Below are positions 42,966 to 52,392 of a stretch of 64,000 bases of DNA, piece after piece. Source of the DNA: Njordibacter sp028825405 (GTDB lineage Bacteria > Pseudomonadota > Gammaproteobacteria > Pseudomonadales > Balneatricaceae). Position 1 is the first letter of the stretch, and each line of letters opens with the position of its first letter. The translations under genes and the position numbers were made by a program. Location: positions 620,001 to 684,000 of the forward strand of contig NZ_CP159829.1 of the NCBI RefSeq assembly GCF_047730065.1, given 5' to 3'. The notes below the pieces were generated by a model that ran no database searches, was not told the DNA's origin, and saw nothing but the letters and a program-made list of their open reading frames with translations.

Positions 42966-44663
42966 TTAGCGTAATATTCGGTTGATCAAAATCTGCTCAA
43001 ACAGTACCTTCAAGGTGGGGTCTTCAAGTTGCTGATCAAATAATGTTGGGTCAGGTAATGTGTAAGTTTTTTGGCGCACTATAAGGTAGGGGTCATTATT
43101 TTGTCCGACACTAAAGCACACCTTGGGAAAACGTTTTAAACATTGATTAAAAAAAGTCATATTGTTGGCTATAGCCATGCGCTTTGAACTGGGGTAAACC
43201 TGGGCCAAGCTTTGCGCATAGATATTAATTTTTTGATAACGCTCAATGTTCACAAACACCATCGGGTCGAATACCTGCATGCCCTTTTGGTTGCCGATGA
43301 CACTGGTTAATGGGAACTGCCCTTCGGCCACACTATTGTCGAAAAAACTGAACTCATATCGGGGGCTAGTATGCGCAAGCCATTTAAATATGAGCTTTGG
43401 AATACCCTGGTAGGCTTCCACGCTGTGTCCTAAAAAGTCTTCCACAGATTTATATCGGCCGCGCTGTTGGCCTCTGATCCAGCCCCGCTCCACTGTCGCC
43501 TCAGGCGGTGTAATCACAAAGTACATGTACATAATATGAGCATATTTAGCGTAGGTGCCATGCAATACCTTTTGCACCTGTTCTGTTGAAAAACTATCAA
43601 ATCTAAAGCGATCCACTAGAATATTAGGAATCGTCTGATCTTGTTGGCTCTTGCGTCTAATGTAGCGGTCTAGTTTGGCGTCTATGATGTTGACTTCGTT
43701 ACTGGTAAATCGGCCTGAGTACTTATAATGGGGGCCAAGTGATTCATAGTCTAACAATTGGCGACGCCAGATATCAGGACTAATAATGCCGTATAAAGAA
43801 GACGCAATACCCCGTTGGGCCATGGTTTTCTTTAATAAAGGTCTTAGGGTGCTTTTACCTGCCGCAGAGGCCCCTTTAAGGCTAATAATGATGGGTTTGT
43901 CTACGCGGGGTATTAATTGGTATTCATGGGCCAGTACAGCGGCGTCAATGGCAGGTTCGATTAACTTACCAATAACAAAGCTACCATAATTATTGAGCAC
44001 ATGGCGACAGATAATGCGGCTCATAAACCCTTGGTCATTGCCGATCAAACCCCGTGTTGAGGCCACAGAACCGAGTATTTGATAACTGCTTTTGTAAACC
44101 GCTTTAAGCAAAGGGTCGGCAAGGGCAAGGCCTGTTTTTTTAAGTTGGTTAATGGCTTTAAATTGAATTTCTTCACTACTTAATGGGCAGGGTGTAATGG
44201 CCTTTTTTTTACCCCAAGGCCATAAGCTTTTTTTTATAGGGGCGATCACTTTGGCATCTAACATGACTTCTTCAGACAGTAATCGGTCTACTTCTCGCTT
44301 TACTGAGAGAGACAGACTGTGGAACTCGTGCTCAATATGGTCATACAAAGGGGCAATGTGTTGATCTAAAATACCATTAGCAATGTGACGAAAATTAATG
44401 CCCAAGTCTTCTTCGTGCTCGGCTTCTGGAATATGAATATTCGCACCCACGCGCACAATCAGTTCATGCATCACCAAGCGCTTTGCAGTAAAACCCACCA
44501 AATGCTCAGGCTTTAGTCCCGTTAAACTCGCAATTTCTTGGACTTCATCGTAGTGGGTATAAACGTTAGGAGCCTGAAAAATAGTTTCTAAAGCACTCAG
44601 TTCCCTAGGTAAATTAGCGCTTAACCCTGGATTCCATGCAGTGAACTCTTGTTGTTTTGGCAT
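42966..44663 (-). CDS. Large P-loop protein, zeta-toxin-like kinase domain, unknown function
   Basis: This 565-residue protein has an N-terminal helical half with no recognised family. A P-loop domain follows, with KGASAAGKST (residues 263-272), then SPDIWRRQLLDYESLG, KYSGRFTSNEVNIID and LVDRFRFDSF. This order resembles zeta-toxin-type kinases, which phosphorylate UDP-sugars, but no antitoxin gene is adjacent. The long N-terminal half is unlike a simple toxin. It may act on a nucleotide or another small substrate. The function is unknown. Confidence 0.6.
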   Translation of the reverse strand: MPKQQEFTAWNPGLSANLPRELSALETIFQAPNVYTHYDEVQEIASLTGLKPEHLVGFTAKRLVMHELIVRVGANIHIPEAEHEEDLGINFRHIANGILDQHIAPLYDHIEHEFHSLSLSVKREVDRLLSEEVMLDAKVIAPIKKSLWPWGKKKAITPCPLSSEEIQFKAINQLKKTGLALADPLLKAVYKSSYQILGSVASTRGLIGNDQGFMSRIICRHVLNNYGSFVIGKLIEPAIDAAVLAHEYQLIPRVDKPIIISLKGASAAGKSTLRPLLKKTMAQRGIASSLYGIISPDIWRRQLLDYESLGPHYKYSGRFTSNEVNIIDAKLDRYIRRKSQQDQTIPNILVDRFRFDSFSTEQVQKVLHGTYAKYAHIMYMYFVITPPEATVERGWIRGQQRGRYKSVEDFLGHSVEAYQGIPKLIFKWLAHTSPRYEFSFFDNSVAEGQFPLTSVIGNQKGMQVFDPMVFVNIERYQKINIYAQSLAQVYPSSKRMAIANNMTFFNQCLKRFPKVCFSVGQNNDPYLIVRQKTYTLPDPTLFDQQLEDPTLKVLFEQILINRILR

Positions 44664-44913
44664 CTATGGCGCCTAGCATGAGTTAAATAACCATATGTAT
44701 AGCAGGTTTTAACAAGCACGTCAGTGCAAACGGCTGCCAAATTACTTGCATGTGGCTGCTAAATGTCTGCATTGGGGTTATGGGTTTGTACTCATGTTAG
44801 GAACACATAAGGCATGCTCATACCAACTAATACCGAGGCTTCAACCTTTAAAAAACCAAAAACAACCCCATTAAACTTACTTTACATCCTTCCACAAACC
44901 ATTATTAAACACT

Positions 44914-45855
44914 ATGACTTACGCCCTAGAAATCAACCAATTGTGCAAAACTTATGACAATGGCTTTGAGGCCCTAAAAGGCATTAGCTTAAAAGTAGCG
45001 CAGGGTGATTTTTTTGCCTTACTTGGCCCTAACGGAGCAGGTAAGTCCACCACTCTAGGGGTCGTATCGTCTTTGGTAAATAAAACCTCCGGATCGGTCA
45101 AAGTCTTTGGCCATGACTTAGATATAGACATGAGTCAGGCCAAATGTATGATGGGAGTGGTGCCGCAAGAATTTAATTTTAACATGTTTGAGAAAGTGCA
45201 GGATGTGGTGGTGCAGCAAGCAGGTTACTATGGCATCCCACGGGATGAGGCCTTAAAACGCACAGAACAGCTTCTAAAGCAATTAGGTCTGTGGGATAAA
45301 CGTGCCGATGCGTCTCGCAATCTATCGGGGGGTATGAAACGCCGCTTAATGATTGCCCGGGCTTTAGTCCACAGACCTAAATTACTCATCTTAGATGAAC
45401 CCACTGCTGGTGTTGATATCGAACTTCGCCGCTCTATGTGGGCATTCTTAACTCGTATTAATGAACAAGGCACCACTATCATCCTTACCACCCATTACCT
45501 GGAAGAGGCTGAAAACTTGTGCCGCAATATTGCCATTATCGATGGGGGCGATATTATTAAACTCAGCCCTATGCGGGAACTGCTAAAAACCATTAATACT
45601 GAAACCATTGTGCTCGATTTGAAACAAACACTCACACAAGCGCCAGACATAGAGGGCTATCAGCTACAGTTGATCAATGATACCCGCATAGAGGTCACTC
45701 TGCACCAAGGTCAAGATATCAATCGTGTGTTTGCAGCCCTGTCGGCTGCTAGTATTGAAGTGATCAGTATGCGTAATAAGACCAACCGATTAGAAGAGCT
45801 GTTTGTGAATTTAGTGACTAATAATAAGACTGACTTGAAAGGGGTAAGCGCCTAA
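44914..45855 (+). CDS. yadG: ABC-2 transporter ATPase YadG
   Basis: This 313-residue ATPase has Walker A GPNGAGKSTT (about 37-46), signature NLSGGMKRRLMIARAL, Walker B LLILDEPTAGVD and switch histidine in LTTHYLEEAE, followed by a C-terminal extension. It matches the YadG/NodI type of drug/polysaccharide exporter. It overlaps yadH by one base (TAATG), so translation is coupled. The substrate is unknown. Confidence 0.9.
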   Translation: MTYALEINQLCKTYDNGFEALKGISLKVAQGDFFALLGPNGAGKSTTLGVVSSLVNKTSGSVKVFGHDLDIDMSQAKCMMGVVPQEFNFNMFEKVQDVVVQQAGYYGIPRDEALKRTEQLLKQLGLWDKRADASRNLSGGMKRRLMIARALVHRPKLLILDEPTAGVDIELRRSMWAFLTRINEQGTTIILTTHYLEEAENLCRNIAIIDGGDIIKLSPMRELLKTINTETIVLDLKQTLTQAPDIEGYQLQLINDTRIEVTLHQGQDINRVFAALSAASIEVISMRNKTNRLEELFVNLVTNNKTDLKGVSA

Positions 45856-46628
45856 TGTCGGCCTATGAAATTTATATCGCTTATGCCACTATTGTGCGTA
45901 AAGAAATTCAGCGTTTTATGCGTATTTGGGTACAAACCCTGTTACCACCATCCATTATTATGGTGCTGTATTTCATTATTTTTGGCAACTTAATTGGCAC
46001 TCGAATTGGTCAAATGGGGGGCTTTGACTACATGCAATTCATTGTGCCCGGGTTAATTATGATGTCTGTCATTACTAACTCCTACGGTAACGTTGTATCC
46101 TCCTTCTATAGCACTAAATATCAAGGCAGTTTAGAAGAGATGTTAGTGTCGCCGATGCCCAATTGGGTCATATTAGCGGGTTACATCACAGGTGGTGTGG
46201 CTCGTGGTTTGGCCGTAGGAACGATTGTGACGAGTCTGTCATTATTTTTCACTCAGCTAGAAATTTATAATTTAGGCATTATCATATTGGTCGTACTGAT
46301 GACCTCTATCTTGTTTAGCTTGGGTGGCTTTATCAACGCCGTGTTTGCCAATAGCTTTGATGATATATCCATTGTTCCAACTTTTATTTTGACCCCCTTA
46401 ACCTACCTTGGGGGCGTTTTTTATTCGATTGATCTACTGCCTGATTTTTGGGCTGGAGCATCATTATTGAATCCTATTTTATACATGGTCAATGCCTTCC
46501 GCTATGGTATTTTAGGTGTATCTGATATTGCTATGGGCTATGCGCTGTCAGTTATTAGTGTCTTTATCGTGGTCCTCTTTAGATACTGCATGTACCTATT
46601 ACATACGGGCAAGGGCATTCGTAAATAG
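45855..46628 (+). CDS. yadH: ABC-2 transporter permease YadH
   Basis: This 257-residue inner-membrane protein has about six helices. It contains FDYMQFIVPGLIMMSVI, YQGSLEEMLVSPMPNWVILAGY and PLTYLGGVFYSIDLLP, which are typical of the ABC-2 YadH/NodJ family. It forms the exporter with the preceding ATPase. queF follows on the same strand after about 20 bases, but the functions are unrelated. Confidence 0.9.
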   Translation: MSAYEIYIAYATIVRKEIQRFMRIWVQTLLPPSIIMVLYFIIFGNLIGTRIGQMGGFDYMQFIVPGLIMMSVITNSYGNVVSSFYSTKYQGSLEEMLVSPMPNWVILAGYITGGVARGLAVGTIVTSLSLFFTQLEIYNLGIIILVVLMTSILFSLGGFINAVFANSFDDISIVPTFILTPLTYLGGVFYSIDLLPDFWAGASLLNPILYMVNAFRYGILGVSDIAMGYALSVISVFIVVLFRYCMYLLHTGKGIRK

Positions 46629-46649
46629 ACCTGTGTTTTGGAGATAATT

Positions 46650-47471
46650 ATGCAACAAAACGACTTTATAGAAGCCTCACCTTTGGGTAAAGAGAGCGCT
46701 TATGTGAATGAATATTCACCTCAATTACTGTTTCCTATTCCACGCAATAAGCCTTGGCACCCTAAGTTCAGCAAGCGCCCTTTTTACGGCATTGATGTTT
46801 GGAACGCCTTTGAGGTGTCTTGGCTTAATAAAAAAGGCTTGCCACAAATGGCCTTGGCAGAGTTTCGGATTCCTGCCGATAGCCCAAATATTGTTGAGAG
46901 TAAATCTTTTAAATTGTACTTGAACTCATTTAATCAAAGCACTATGGCCAACATCGCTCATGTGCAGCAACACATGACCGAAGACCTAACAGCTGCAGCT
47001 GGGGCGCCAGTGCAAGTGACGTTATTCAACTTGTGTGAGAAGGCCATGACAGTCTTGCCTACTCCAGGAGTAAACATCGATGAGCAAGATATTGAAATTA
47101 GTACCTATACGCCTGATGCTCGTTTGTTGATGGTTGATAGCAGTGCCTATCGCACAGAAATTTTGCACAGTCACCTGCTTAAAAGTAATTGCCCAGTCAC
47201 GGGTCAACCTGATTGGGCTACGCTAGTGGTAGAGTATGAAGGTCCTTCTATTGATCAAGCGGGGCTGCTTGCCTATATTGTGTCTTACCGTGATCATGGC
47301 GACTTTCACGAACAATGTGTAGAACAAATATTCCTCGATATAAAAGCCCAATGTAAACCGGGTCAACTGACCGTTTATGCGCGCTACCTAAGGCGCGGAG
47401 GTTTGGATATTAACCCTTATCGATCTACTCGGCCTTTAGCGCCAAGTAATCATCGAACTGAACGCCAATAA
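46650..47471 (+). CDS. queF: NADPH-dependent 7-cyano-7-deazaguanine reductase QueF
   Basis: QueF reduces preQ0 to preQ1 in queuosine biosynthesis. The ATG at 46650 is chosen because GGAG lies 6 bases upstream; an in-frame TTG 12 bases earlier overlaps that site. The resulting 273 residues fit the long gammaproteobacterial QueF. The NADPH motif is ESKSFKLYLNSFNQ near residue 90. The nucleophilic cysteine lies in LKSNCPVTGQPDWA, and a C-terminal RYLRRGGLDINPY block follows. Other queuosine genes are not in the window. Confidence 0.95.
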   Translation: MQQNDFIEASPLGKESAYVNEYSPQLLFPIPRNKPWHPKFSKRPFYGIDVWNAFEVSWLNKKGLPQMALAEFRIPADSPNIVESKSFKLYLNSFNQSTMANIAHVQQHMTEDLTAAAGAPVQVTLFNLCEKAMTVLPTPGVNIDEQDIEISTYTPDARLLMVDSSAYRTEILHSHLLKSNCPVTGQPDWATLVVEYEGPSIDQAGLLAYIVSYRDHGDFHEQCVEQIFLDIKAQCKPGQLTVYARYLRRGGLDINPYRSTRPLAPSNHRTERQ

Positions 47472-47490
47472 GTATGGAAAGGTAATTTTT

Positions 47491-48048
47491 ATGGAACTAT
47501 TACAAGGCTTACTCAATCGGGTTTCAATTCAAAGACTAGAGTCACCACCACCAACCAAAGCTCAGTTAGAAGTGATGCTGCAGGCGGCATTGCGAGCGCC
47601 AGATCATGCCAACCTAAAGCCATGGCGCAGTGTCATGGTGGCAGGAGAGGGGCTCACAGAGTTGGGGGCAATTTTGCACCAAGCGCAACTCGAGCGTGCT
47701 CCAGAAAGTGATGCACAAACATTAGAACGGTGTATCAAAATGCCTCACCGAGCGCCTAGTATTTTGGTGTTGATCGCAAGTCCTAAAAAGCACCCAAAGG
47801 TGCCCGAAGCAGAGCAAATACAAGCCACGGCGGCTGCAGGGCACGCTATTTTATTGGCAGCCCATGCGCAACATCTTGGAGCTGTGTGGCGCACGGGTTG
47901 GGTGGTCAGCCATCCCATGGTGCGTGAGGCGTTTGACGTGACTGCAGATGAGCAAATTATTGCTATGATTTATTTGGGCACGCCTTCAGTAACACCCAAG
48001 CCAGCGCCTATAATTAGCAGCCAAGACTTTATTAAACACTGGCATTAG
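47491..48048 (+). CDS. Nitroreductase family protein, YdjA-like
   Basis: This 185-residue FMN enzyme has the short YdjA-type layout: LLNRVSIQRLESPPPT, LRAPDHANLKPWR binding FMN, and GAVWRTGWVVSHP and IYLGTPS near the C-terminus. It probably uses NAD(P)H to reduce nitro or quinone-like compounds. The gene follows queF by 19 bases with AAGGTAA as ribosome site, so it may be in the same transcript. Confidence 0.88.
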   Translation: MELLQGLLNRVSIQRLESPPPTKAQLEVMLQAALRAPDHANLKPWRSVMVAGEGLTELGAILHQAQLERAPESDAQTLERCIKMPHRAPSILVLIASPKKHPKVPEAEQIQATAAAGHAILLAAHAQHLGAVWRTGWVVSHPMVREAFDVTADEQIIAMIYLGTPSVTPKPAPIISSQDFIKHWH

Positions 48049-48062
48049 TGCGTTGAATTCTA

Positions 48063-48091
48063 TTGCTTTTTATGCAGTAAAAGCATAGAAT
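48063..48091 (+). promoter_or_regulatory. Sigma-70 promoter of tRNA-Ser
   Basis: TTGCTT at 48063-48068 and TAGAAT at 48086-48091 have a 17-base spacer, ending 14 bases before tRNA-Ser. Confidence 0.6.
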
Positions 48092-48105
48092 CTGCGCCTT
48101 CAAAT

Positions 48106-48193
48106 GGTGAGGTGTCCGAGTGGCCGAAGGAGCACGCCTGGAAAGTGTGTGTACCGCAAGGTACCGAGGGTTCGAATCCCTCTCTCACCGCCA
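48106..48193 (+). tRNA. tRNA-Ser(GGA)
   Basis: This is an 88-base class II tRNA with acceptor arms GGTGAGG and TCTCACC, anticodon GGA in CTGGAAA, a long variable arm around GTACCGCAAGGTAC, T-arm GAGGGTTCGAATCCCTC and encoded CCA. Confidence 0.97.
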
Positions 48194-48298
48194 AATTCCC
48201 CTGAGAATACTCAGGTAACTTATTGAAATGTATATGTAATCTCACTAATCCAACTGAGACGGTAGACATTTCTGAAGACATAAATCCCCCTTAAGCAT

Positions 48299-50752
48299 CT
48301 AACCAACCTTTTGACACCAAAATTGGTACATGCCTGCAAAGGCATGGGGATGTGCTTGCTCATAGGCGTGCCATTTTATTAAATCATAAGCATCGTCCTC
48401 GCCTGAATTAGTTCGCTTAAAATCCTGGGTGAGGGTTCCCACTTCGAAACCACAGAATTTAAGGTCTAACTCAGTTAAACAATGCTGTATTTGAGGCATT
48501 GTGAAGCGGTGTTCTTGTACATGAAATAACAGATCCCGCAATGATCCGATGCTATGAAAATCAGGACTGGATATGATTAATTGATGGTGCGGAGCCTTTG
48601 AACTAATGACTTCATTTCTGAATCTCTTCAAGCCAATGTCATCTGTCCCCATGCCTAATTGTTGGATTTCCTCGCGCATCTTTACAATATGCTGTCTTGC
48701 TAACTCACTATACAATCCAATCTTCATTAAACCTCCTGCCTTGAGGCAACTTACCAAAACTTTCCAGCCAACCATTGGCTTTTCCATGTGATGCAGCACA
48801 CCACTACTTTCGATGATATCGAACGTTTTATTGAGCTGACCTAAATCTAAAAGGTCAGCTTGCATGTACTCTAGATTTTGCACTCCTAATGCTTCCGTTT
48901 TTCGTTGGGCATAAGCCAAACTAGATAAACTGAGATCAATGGCCAGAACTTTAGCATTCTTAAACCTTGCTGCTGTATCAATTGAATGTTGGCCAGTTCC
49001 ACAGCCAGCAATTAAAATCGTCGGGGCCTTAACCTCAATAATGCTATGCTCAAAGAGTCTAATCTTTAACACTTTAACTACTTTAGCGATGGGCGCAGGT
49101 GATAAACTGCACCCTAAGTCAATCCATTTAGGATAAGGGCTTTCCTCATATTGATCTCTGACTTTTGAGGACACTTTATTGCATAGTTCTTTTAGTATTG
49201 GAATTTTAGTTTTTAGGTAGTGTTCTTGCTGTGGTTCGAACACTTGCATCGCCAACACTGCTTGCAGATCTTGAGTTAAACTTAATTGGCCACACCACTG
49301 ATACTGGTGTAGGGCTTTATAGGAACCTAAGATAAGGATCTGTTGAGGACTTGGCTGAACGCCTTTCAACAACGCCTGCTCAACTAATGTTTCTAAGATT
49401 GTCAGTGATTTAGTTTCCTCATCAGTTTGATGGTAGAGGTAGTCGTTGGCAAAACATTGCAATGCTAAGGCGGATAAAAAACGCAGGGTTTTAGGAGCTG
49501 CTGAAATATTATCAACAGACATTAGCAATGTTGATCTAGCATTAGTCAGGGTTTTTTCAAAGGCTAAATCGCCCAGTGGGCAAAGGGTCATTAATTTTAA
49601 AAAAAGGGGTTCTTCATCCACATTGGCTATCAGCCTTTCGAATAATTGAAGGTCTTCGCCTGATACATGCGTGCTAAGAATTTCTTTTACAGCAGGCTCA
49701 AGCTTTAAAAGGCTCAATGCAGCTGCAGCTATATCCTTGGGTCTGGCTTGATTGGCTGATTCAAGCATTGAGTGGATGATGCTTTTTAAATCAGAGTCTG
49801 GCCTTGTGAACACCACATTCTGAAGGGACTTACCTAAGTTTCGATAGGCATCCCCATGACCAGGATTTATTTTTATCGCACGTTTGTAACTTTCAATCGC
49901 GGCTGTTAGCTTGCCCATATCTTTGAGTGCATTACCCATATTGTTATGCGCATTATGCAAGTTAGGATTAATCTTTATGGCCTGCTTATAGCTTTTAATT
50001 GCAGCTCCAAGGTCACCCATGTCCTTTAGGGTATTTGCCAAATTATAATAGGCATCTGCATAGTCTGGTTTAATGAGAACGGCCTGTTTGTAAGCCTGTA
50101 TGGCGCCCTTAAGATCACCCTTGTTTTGCAGGGCACTCGCCATATTGTAATACGCCTCCACAAACTTAGGATTAACTTTGATCGCTATTTGGTAGTAGTC
50201 GATAGCCCTGTCAAATTGCAATAACCCTGCGCATGCAGCCCCAGCAATATTACATAGGATCACTGAGTGGGGGTAGGCCTTTAGGGCACTAGTTGCGCCA
50301 GTTAAAGCTTGTTGAAGATACCCTTTCGTGTAGGCACTAACAATATCCCTTTGTTGATTTAATGGAGGGTCTTGGGGCTTCTCTTTATTGGTCTGTATGT
50401 CAGAAATTATATGCTCTAAGCGATCAAGCCCCACACTTTTGATACCATTATTTTGTGCCTGACTGAGCGCATCTTGGGCATCATTGATGTGATCTAGCTT
50501 AATTAATGCTCCAATATAACGCAGCCAGAATTGATTATTTTTGGGGCGGCTTTCTAAGGCTCTTTTGAAGAAAACGAGGGCGGCTTGCGCGTTGCCGGCA
50601 CTTTCAGCTAATAACCCCATATTATGATTGGCATGAGCATGCCTAGGTTGAACACCTAGAATGTCAGTGAAATGCTTGTTGGCTTTTTGAATTTGGCCAT
50701 TTTTTCGCGCTTCAATTCCTTTTTGAAGGGCTTGCTCGAGGGTTAGTTTCAT
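48299..50752 (-). CDS. TPR-repeat and SAM-dependent methyltransferase fusion protein
   Basis: This 817-residue protein has an N-terminal region of tetratricopeptide repeats (about residues 5-90 and 135-310), including four near-identical units such as AYYNMASALQNKGDLKGAI. A middle region (320-520) is not recognised, but its length and leucine content suggest further helices. The C-terminus is a class I methyltransferase with VRDQYEESPYPKW (531-543), the SAM motif AGCGTGQHS (582-590), VLAIDLSLSSL and SSGVLHHMEKP. The acceptor is unknown; the repeats probably recruit a protein partner. Such fusions are common in marine bacterial genomes. It has a tandem-repeat array upstream of its start. Confidence 0.85.
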   Translation of the reverse strand: MKLTLEQALQKGIEARKNGQIQKANKHFTDILGVQPRHAHANHNMGLLAESAGNAQAALVFFKRALESRPKNNQFWLRYIGALIKLDHINDAQDALSQAQNNGIKSVGLDRLEHIISDIQTNKEKPQDPPLNQQRDIVSAYTKGYLQQALTGATSALKAYPHSVILCNIAGAACAGLLQFDRAIDYYQIAIKVNPKFVEAYYNMASALQNKGDLKGAIQAYKQAVLIKPDYADAYYNLANTLKDMGDLGAAIKSYKQAIKINPNLHNAHNNMGNALKDMGKLTAAIESYKRAIKINPGHGDAYRNLGKSLQNVVFTRPDSDLKSIIHSMLESANQARPKDIAAAALSLLKLEPAVKEILSTHVSGEDLQLFERLIANVDEEPLFLKLMTLCPLGDLAFEKTLTNARSTLLMSVDNISAAPKTLRFLSALALQCFANDYLYHQTDEETKSLTILETLVEQALLKGVQPSPQQILILGSYKALHQYQWCGQLSLTQDLQAVLAMQVFEPQQEHYLKTKIPILKELCNKVSSKVRDQYEESPYPKWIDLGCSLSPAPIAKVVKVLKIRLFEHSIIEVKAPTILIAGCGTGQHSIDTAARFKNAKVLAIDLSLSSLAYAQRKTEALGVQNLEYMQADLLDLGQLNKTFDIIESSGVLHHMEKPMVGWKVLVSCLKAGGLMKIGLYSELARQHIVKMREEIQQLGMGTDDIGLKRFRNEVISSKAPHHQLIISSPDFHSIGSLRDLLFHVQEHRFTMPQIQHCLTELDLKFCGFEVGTLTQDFKRTNSGEDDAYDLIKWHAYEQAHPHAFAGMYQFWCQKVG

Positions 50753-50892
50753 CAGTCAGCCCATGATGAATTCATTTGGGCCAGAGTATCACTGAATACC
50801 AACGTTTTAAAAGCCTTAAATTTAACTGGCAGCGCCAGTAATCATCAACACTGGGTTACTTTTTTTACCACATGCTTGGCTATTTATAATCT

Positions 50893-50948
50893 GGCATAGG
50901 GCATAGGGCATAGGGCATGGGGCATGGGGCATGAGTCATGAGGCATGG
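50893..50948. repeat. Eight 7-bp tandem repeats upstream of the TPR-methyltransferase
   Basis: The units GGCATAG (three times), then GGCATGG, GGCATGG, GGCATGA, GTCATGA and GGCATGG, run without interruption. The array starts 141 bases upstream of the methyltransferase start codon in a 367-base gap. A 15-base duplication (CCCTATAACTC...) lies at 51063-51092. No other gene or RNA is seen in this gap. Confidence 0.85.
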
Positions 50949-51119
50949 GCGCATTGGCAGAGGTTACAAGCTGTGGATAATTCAGATTAGGGTCGTTTTA
51001 ATTATGAGGGTATTACAGAGCGTATGCCTGAAAAAAGACCAACACTTGATTTCACCTCATTGCCCTATAACTCTTTACCCTATAACTCACTAACCCATAA
51101 ATAGGCGCTTTAAAGTTTA

Positions 51120-51941
51120 CTAATCTATTGGGGGTGGGTTAATGATCAGTAAATCGCTACTCCAAGTCATAGTTGGGGCCAGTTGAGGCTTACCCAGCAG
51201 ATAACCTTGGAATAATTTTGCGCCACATGCCTTTGCTGTGGCTAGCATGTCATAGGTTTCAATACCCTCATAAATAAGCTGGATACCTTTGGCCTCAAAA
51301 TACTGGTGCACGTCAGCAAGTTGACTGATAAAGTTAGGCTGGTGGAACTGGGAAGCAAACCAGAGTCCGTCTATTTTCACATAGTCAGGATTAATAGATT
51401 CGACCCGTCTCGCATCGGAATATAAGGTACCGTAATCATCAATGGCAATTTTTATGTTTAATGTGTGAAAGTGCTCCACCATAATATTAAGGGTATCATC
51501 ACTTAAAGCCTTAGCTTCTGTGATTTCAATAACAATATTTTTCTTTGACAAAGACAAGGGCGCTATTTTTTCTAACATTAAGTCAATTTCATAAACTGAT
51601 TGTTCTGGATTATTGTATTTACTAGGATCCAAATTGATAAAAAGACGCACGTCTGGCTGCTTTAAGGTATGGACGTTTTTTAAGTGCAAGGCTCTGCACA
51701 TAAACTCAATAAAGAAGTGATCACACTCATCTACTTGTTTAAAAAATGTGAGTGGAGGTATTGCTTGTGAACTACGAGAAGGCCTAATAAGACCCTCGAA
51801 TGCAAACTGTTGAAACCCCTCGCCATGACTAGCGAAAATGGGTTGGTATGCTGACTTAAGGGTAAAGGGCCCATAACGGCCAGTAAAAACCCCGGATGGT
51901 TCTTGAACTATTGCCTCATCTACAAATTGTGGTCGGTCCAT
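51120..51941 (-). CDS. EAL-domain c-di-GMP phosphodiesterase-like protein
   Basis: This 273-residue stand-alone EAL domain carries the family's catalytic blocks in modified form: EGL for EAL (Glu49), LFINLDP, IEITEAKAL, the two aspartates in AIDDYG, VKIDGLW, YEGIET and FQGYLLGKP. The main ligands look conserved, but DDYGTLYSDA replaces the common DDFGTGYSS loop. It may cleave or merely sense c-di-GMP. No GGDEF domain or transmembrane segment is present. Confidence 0.82.
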   Translation of the reverse strand: MDRPQFVDEAIVQEPSGVFTGRYGPFTLKSAYQPIFASHGEGFQQFAFEGLIRPSRSSQAIPPLTFFKQVDECDHFFIEFMCRALHLKNVHTLKQPDVRLFINLDPSKYNNPEQSVYEIDLMLEKIAPLSLSKKNIVIEITEAKALSDDTLNIMVEHFHTLNIKIAIDDYGTLYSDARRVESINPDYVKIDGLWFASQFHQPNFISQLADVHQYFEAKGIQLIYEGIETYDMLATAKACGAKLFQGYLLGKPQLAPTMTWSSDLLIINPPPID

Positions 51942-52392
51942 AACATCACTCCCCGCCTGATCCTGTCCAGGGTAAAAATAAGGTTGCTGACATCGTGCTG
52001 CGTTGTTTAGAGGTTAACTTGCATCAATTTAGATTAGCATAAAAACCCATATCAATACTGCTTTTAACATTTAGCTTTGAACTTTGAACTTTTACCTGTG
52101 GTTTTTATTATAACAGGGCATAGAATGGCACAGGAGCAGATTAATTGCTGGCAATATGGAAAGCCTAAGAGCAGTAATTTAACGGATTTTTAGAGCTTGG
52201 AAATCAACTTTGATTGAGTCATTGGCTCACACATTTGAATGTAAACGGGTTATTTTATCGTTTGATTTACCAACTCTTGTAGAGTATCTTTGGCGGCTCA
52301 AGATAAAGGCTTTTAAAGCGCTGCCTTGACATACGAGAAGGGGAGTTTCAGCTCACCTAATTTTATTCAGTCGCAGCCTATGAGGAGTTTTT
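51942..52392. other. Intergenic region upstream of trans-sulfuration gene
   Basis: This 451-base gap separates divergent genes. A short duplication TTTGAAC occurs around 52076-52090. No MetJ box (AGACGTCT) and no recognised SAM riboswitch could be read. GAGGAG at 52381-52386 is the ribosome site of the next gene. Confidence 0.4.

Noticed and set aside
42966..44663. Toxin-antitoxin locus based on the zeta-like domain
   Set aside because: There is no small antitoxin gene beside it, and the protein is twice the length of a simple zeta toxin; the broken winged-helix gene is not an epsilon homologue.
50893..50948. CRISPR-like repeat
   Set aside because: The units are 7 bp and contiguous with no spacers, and no cas genes are present in the window.
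51942..52392. Possible SAM riboswitch or MetJ site before the trans-sulfuration gene
   Set aside because: Neither an AGACGTCT-like repeat nor a recognisable SAM aptamer core could be read with confidence.
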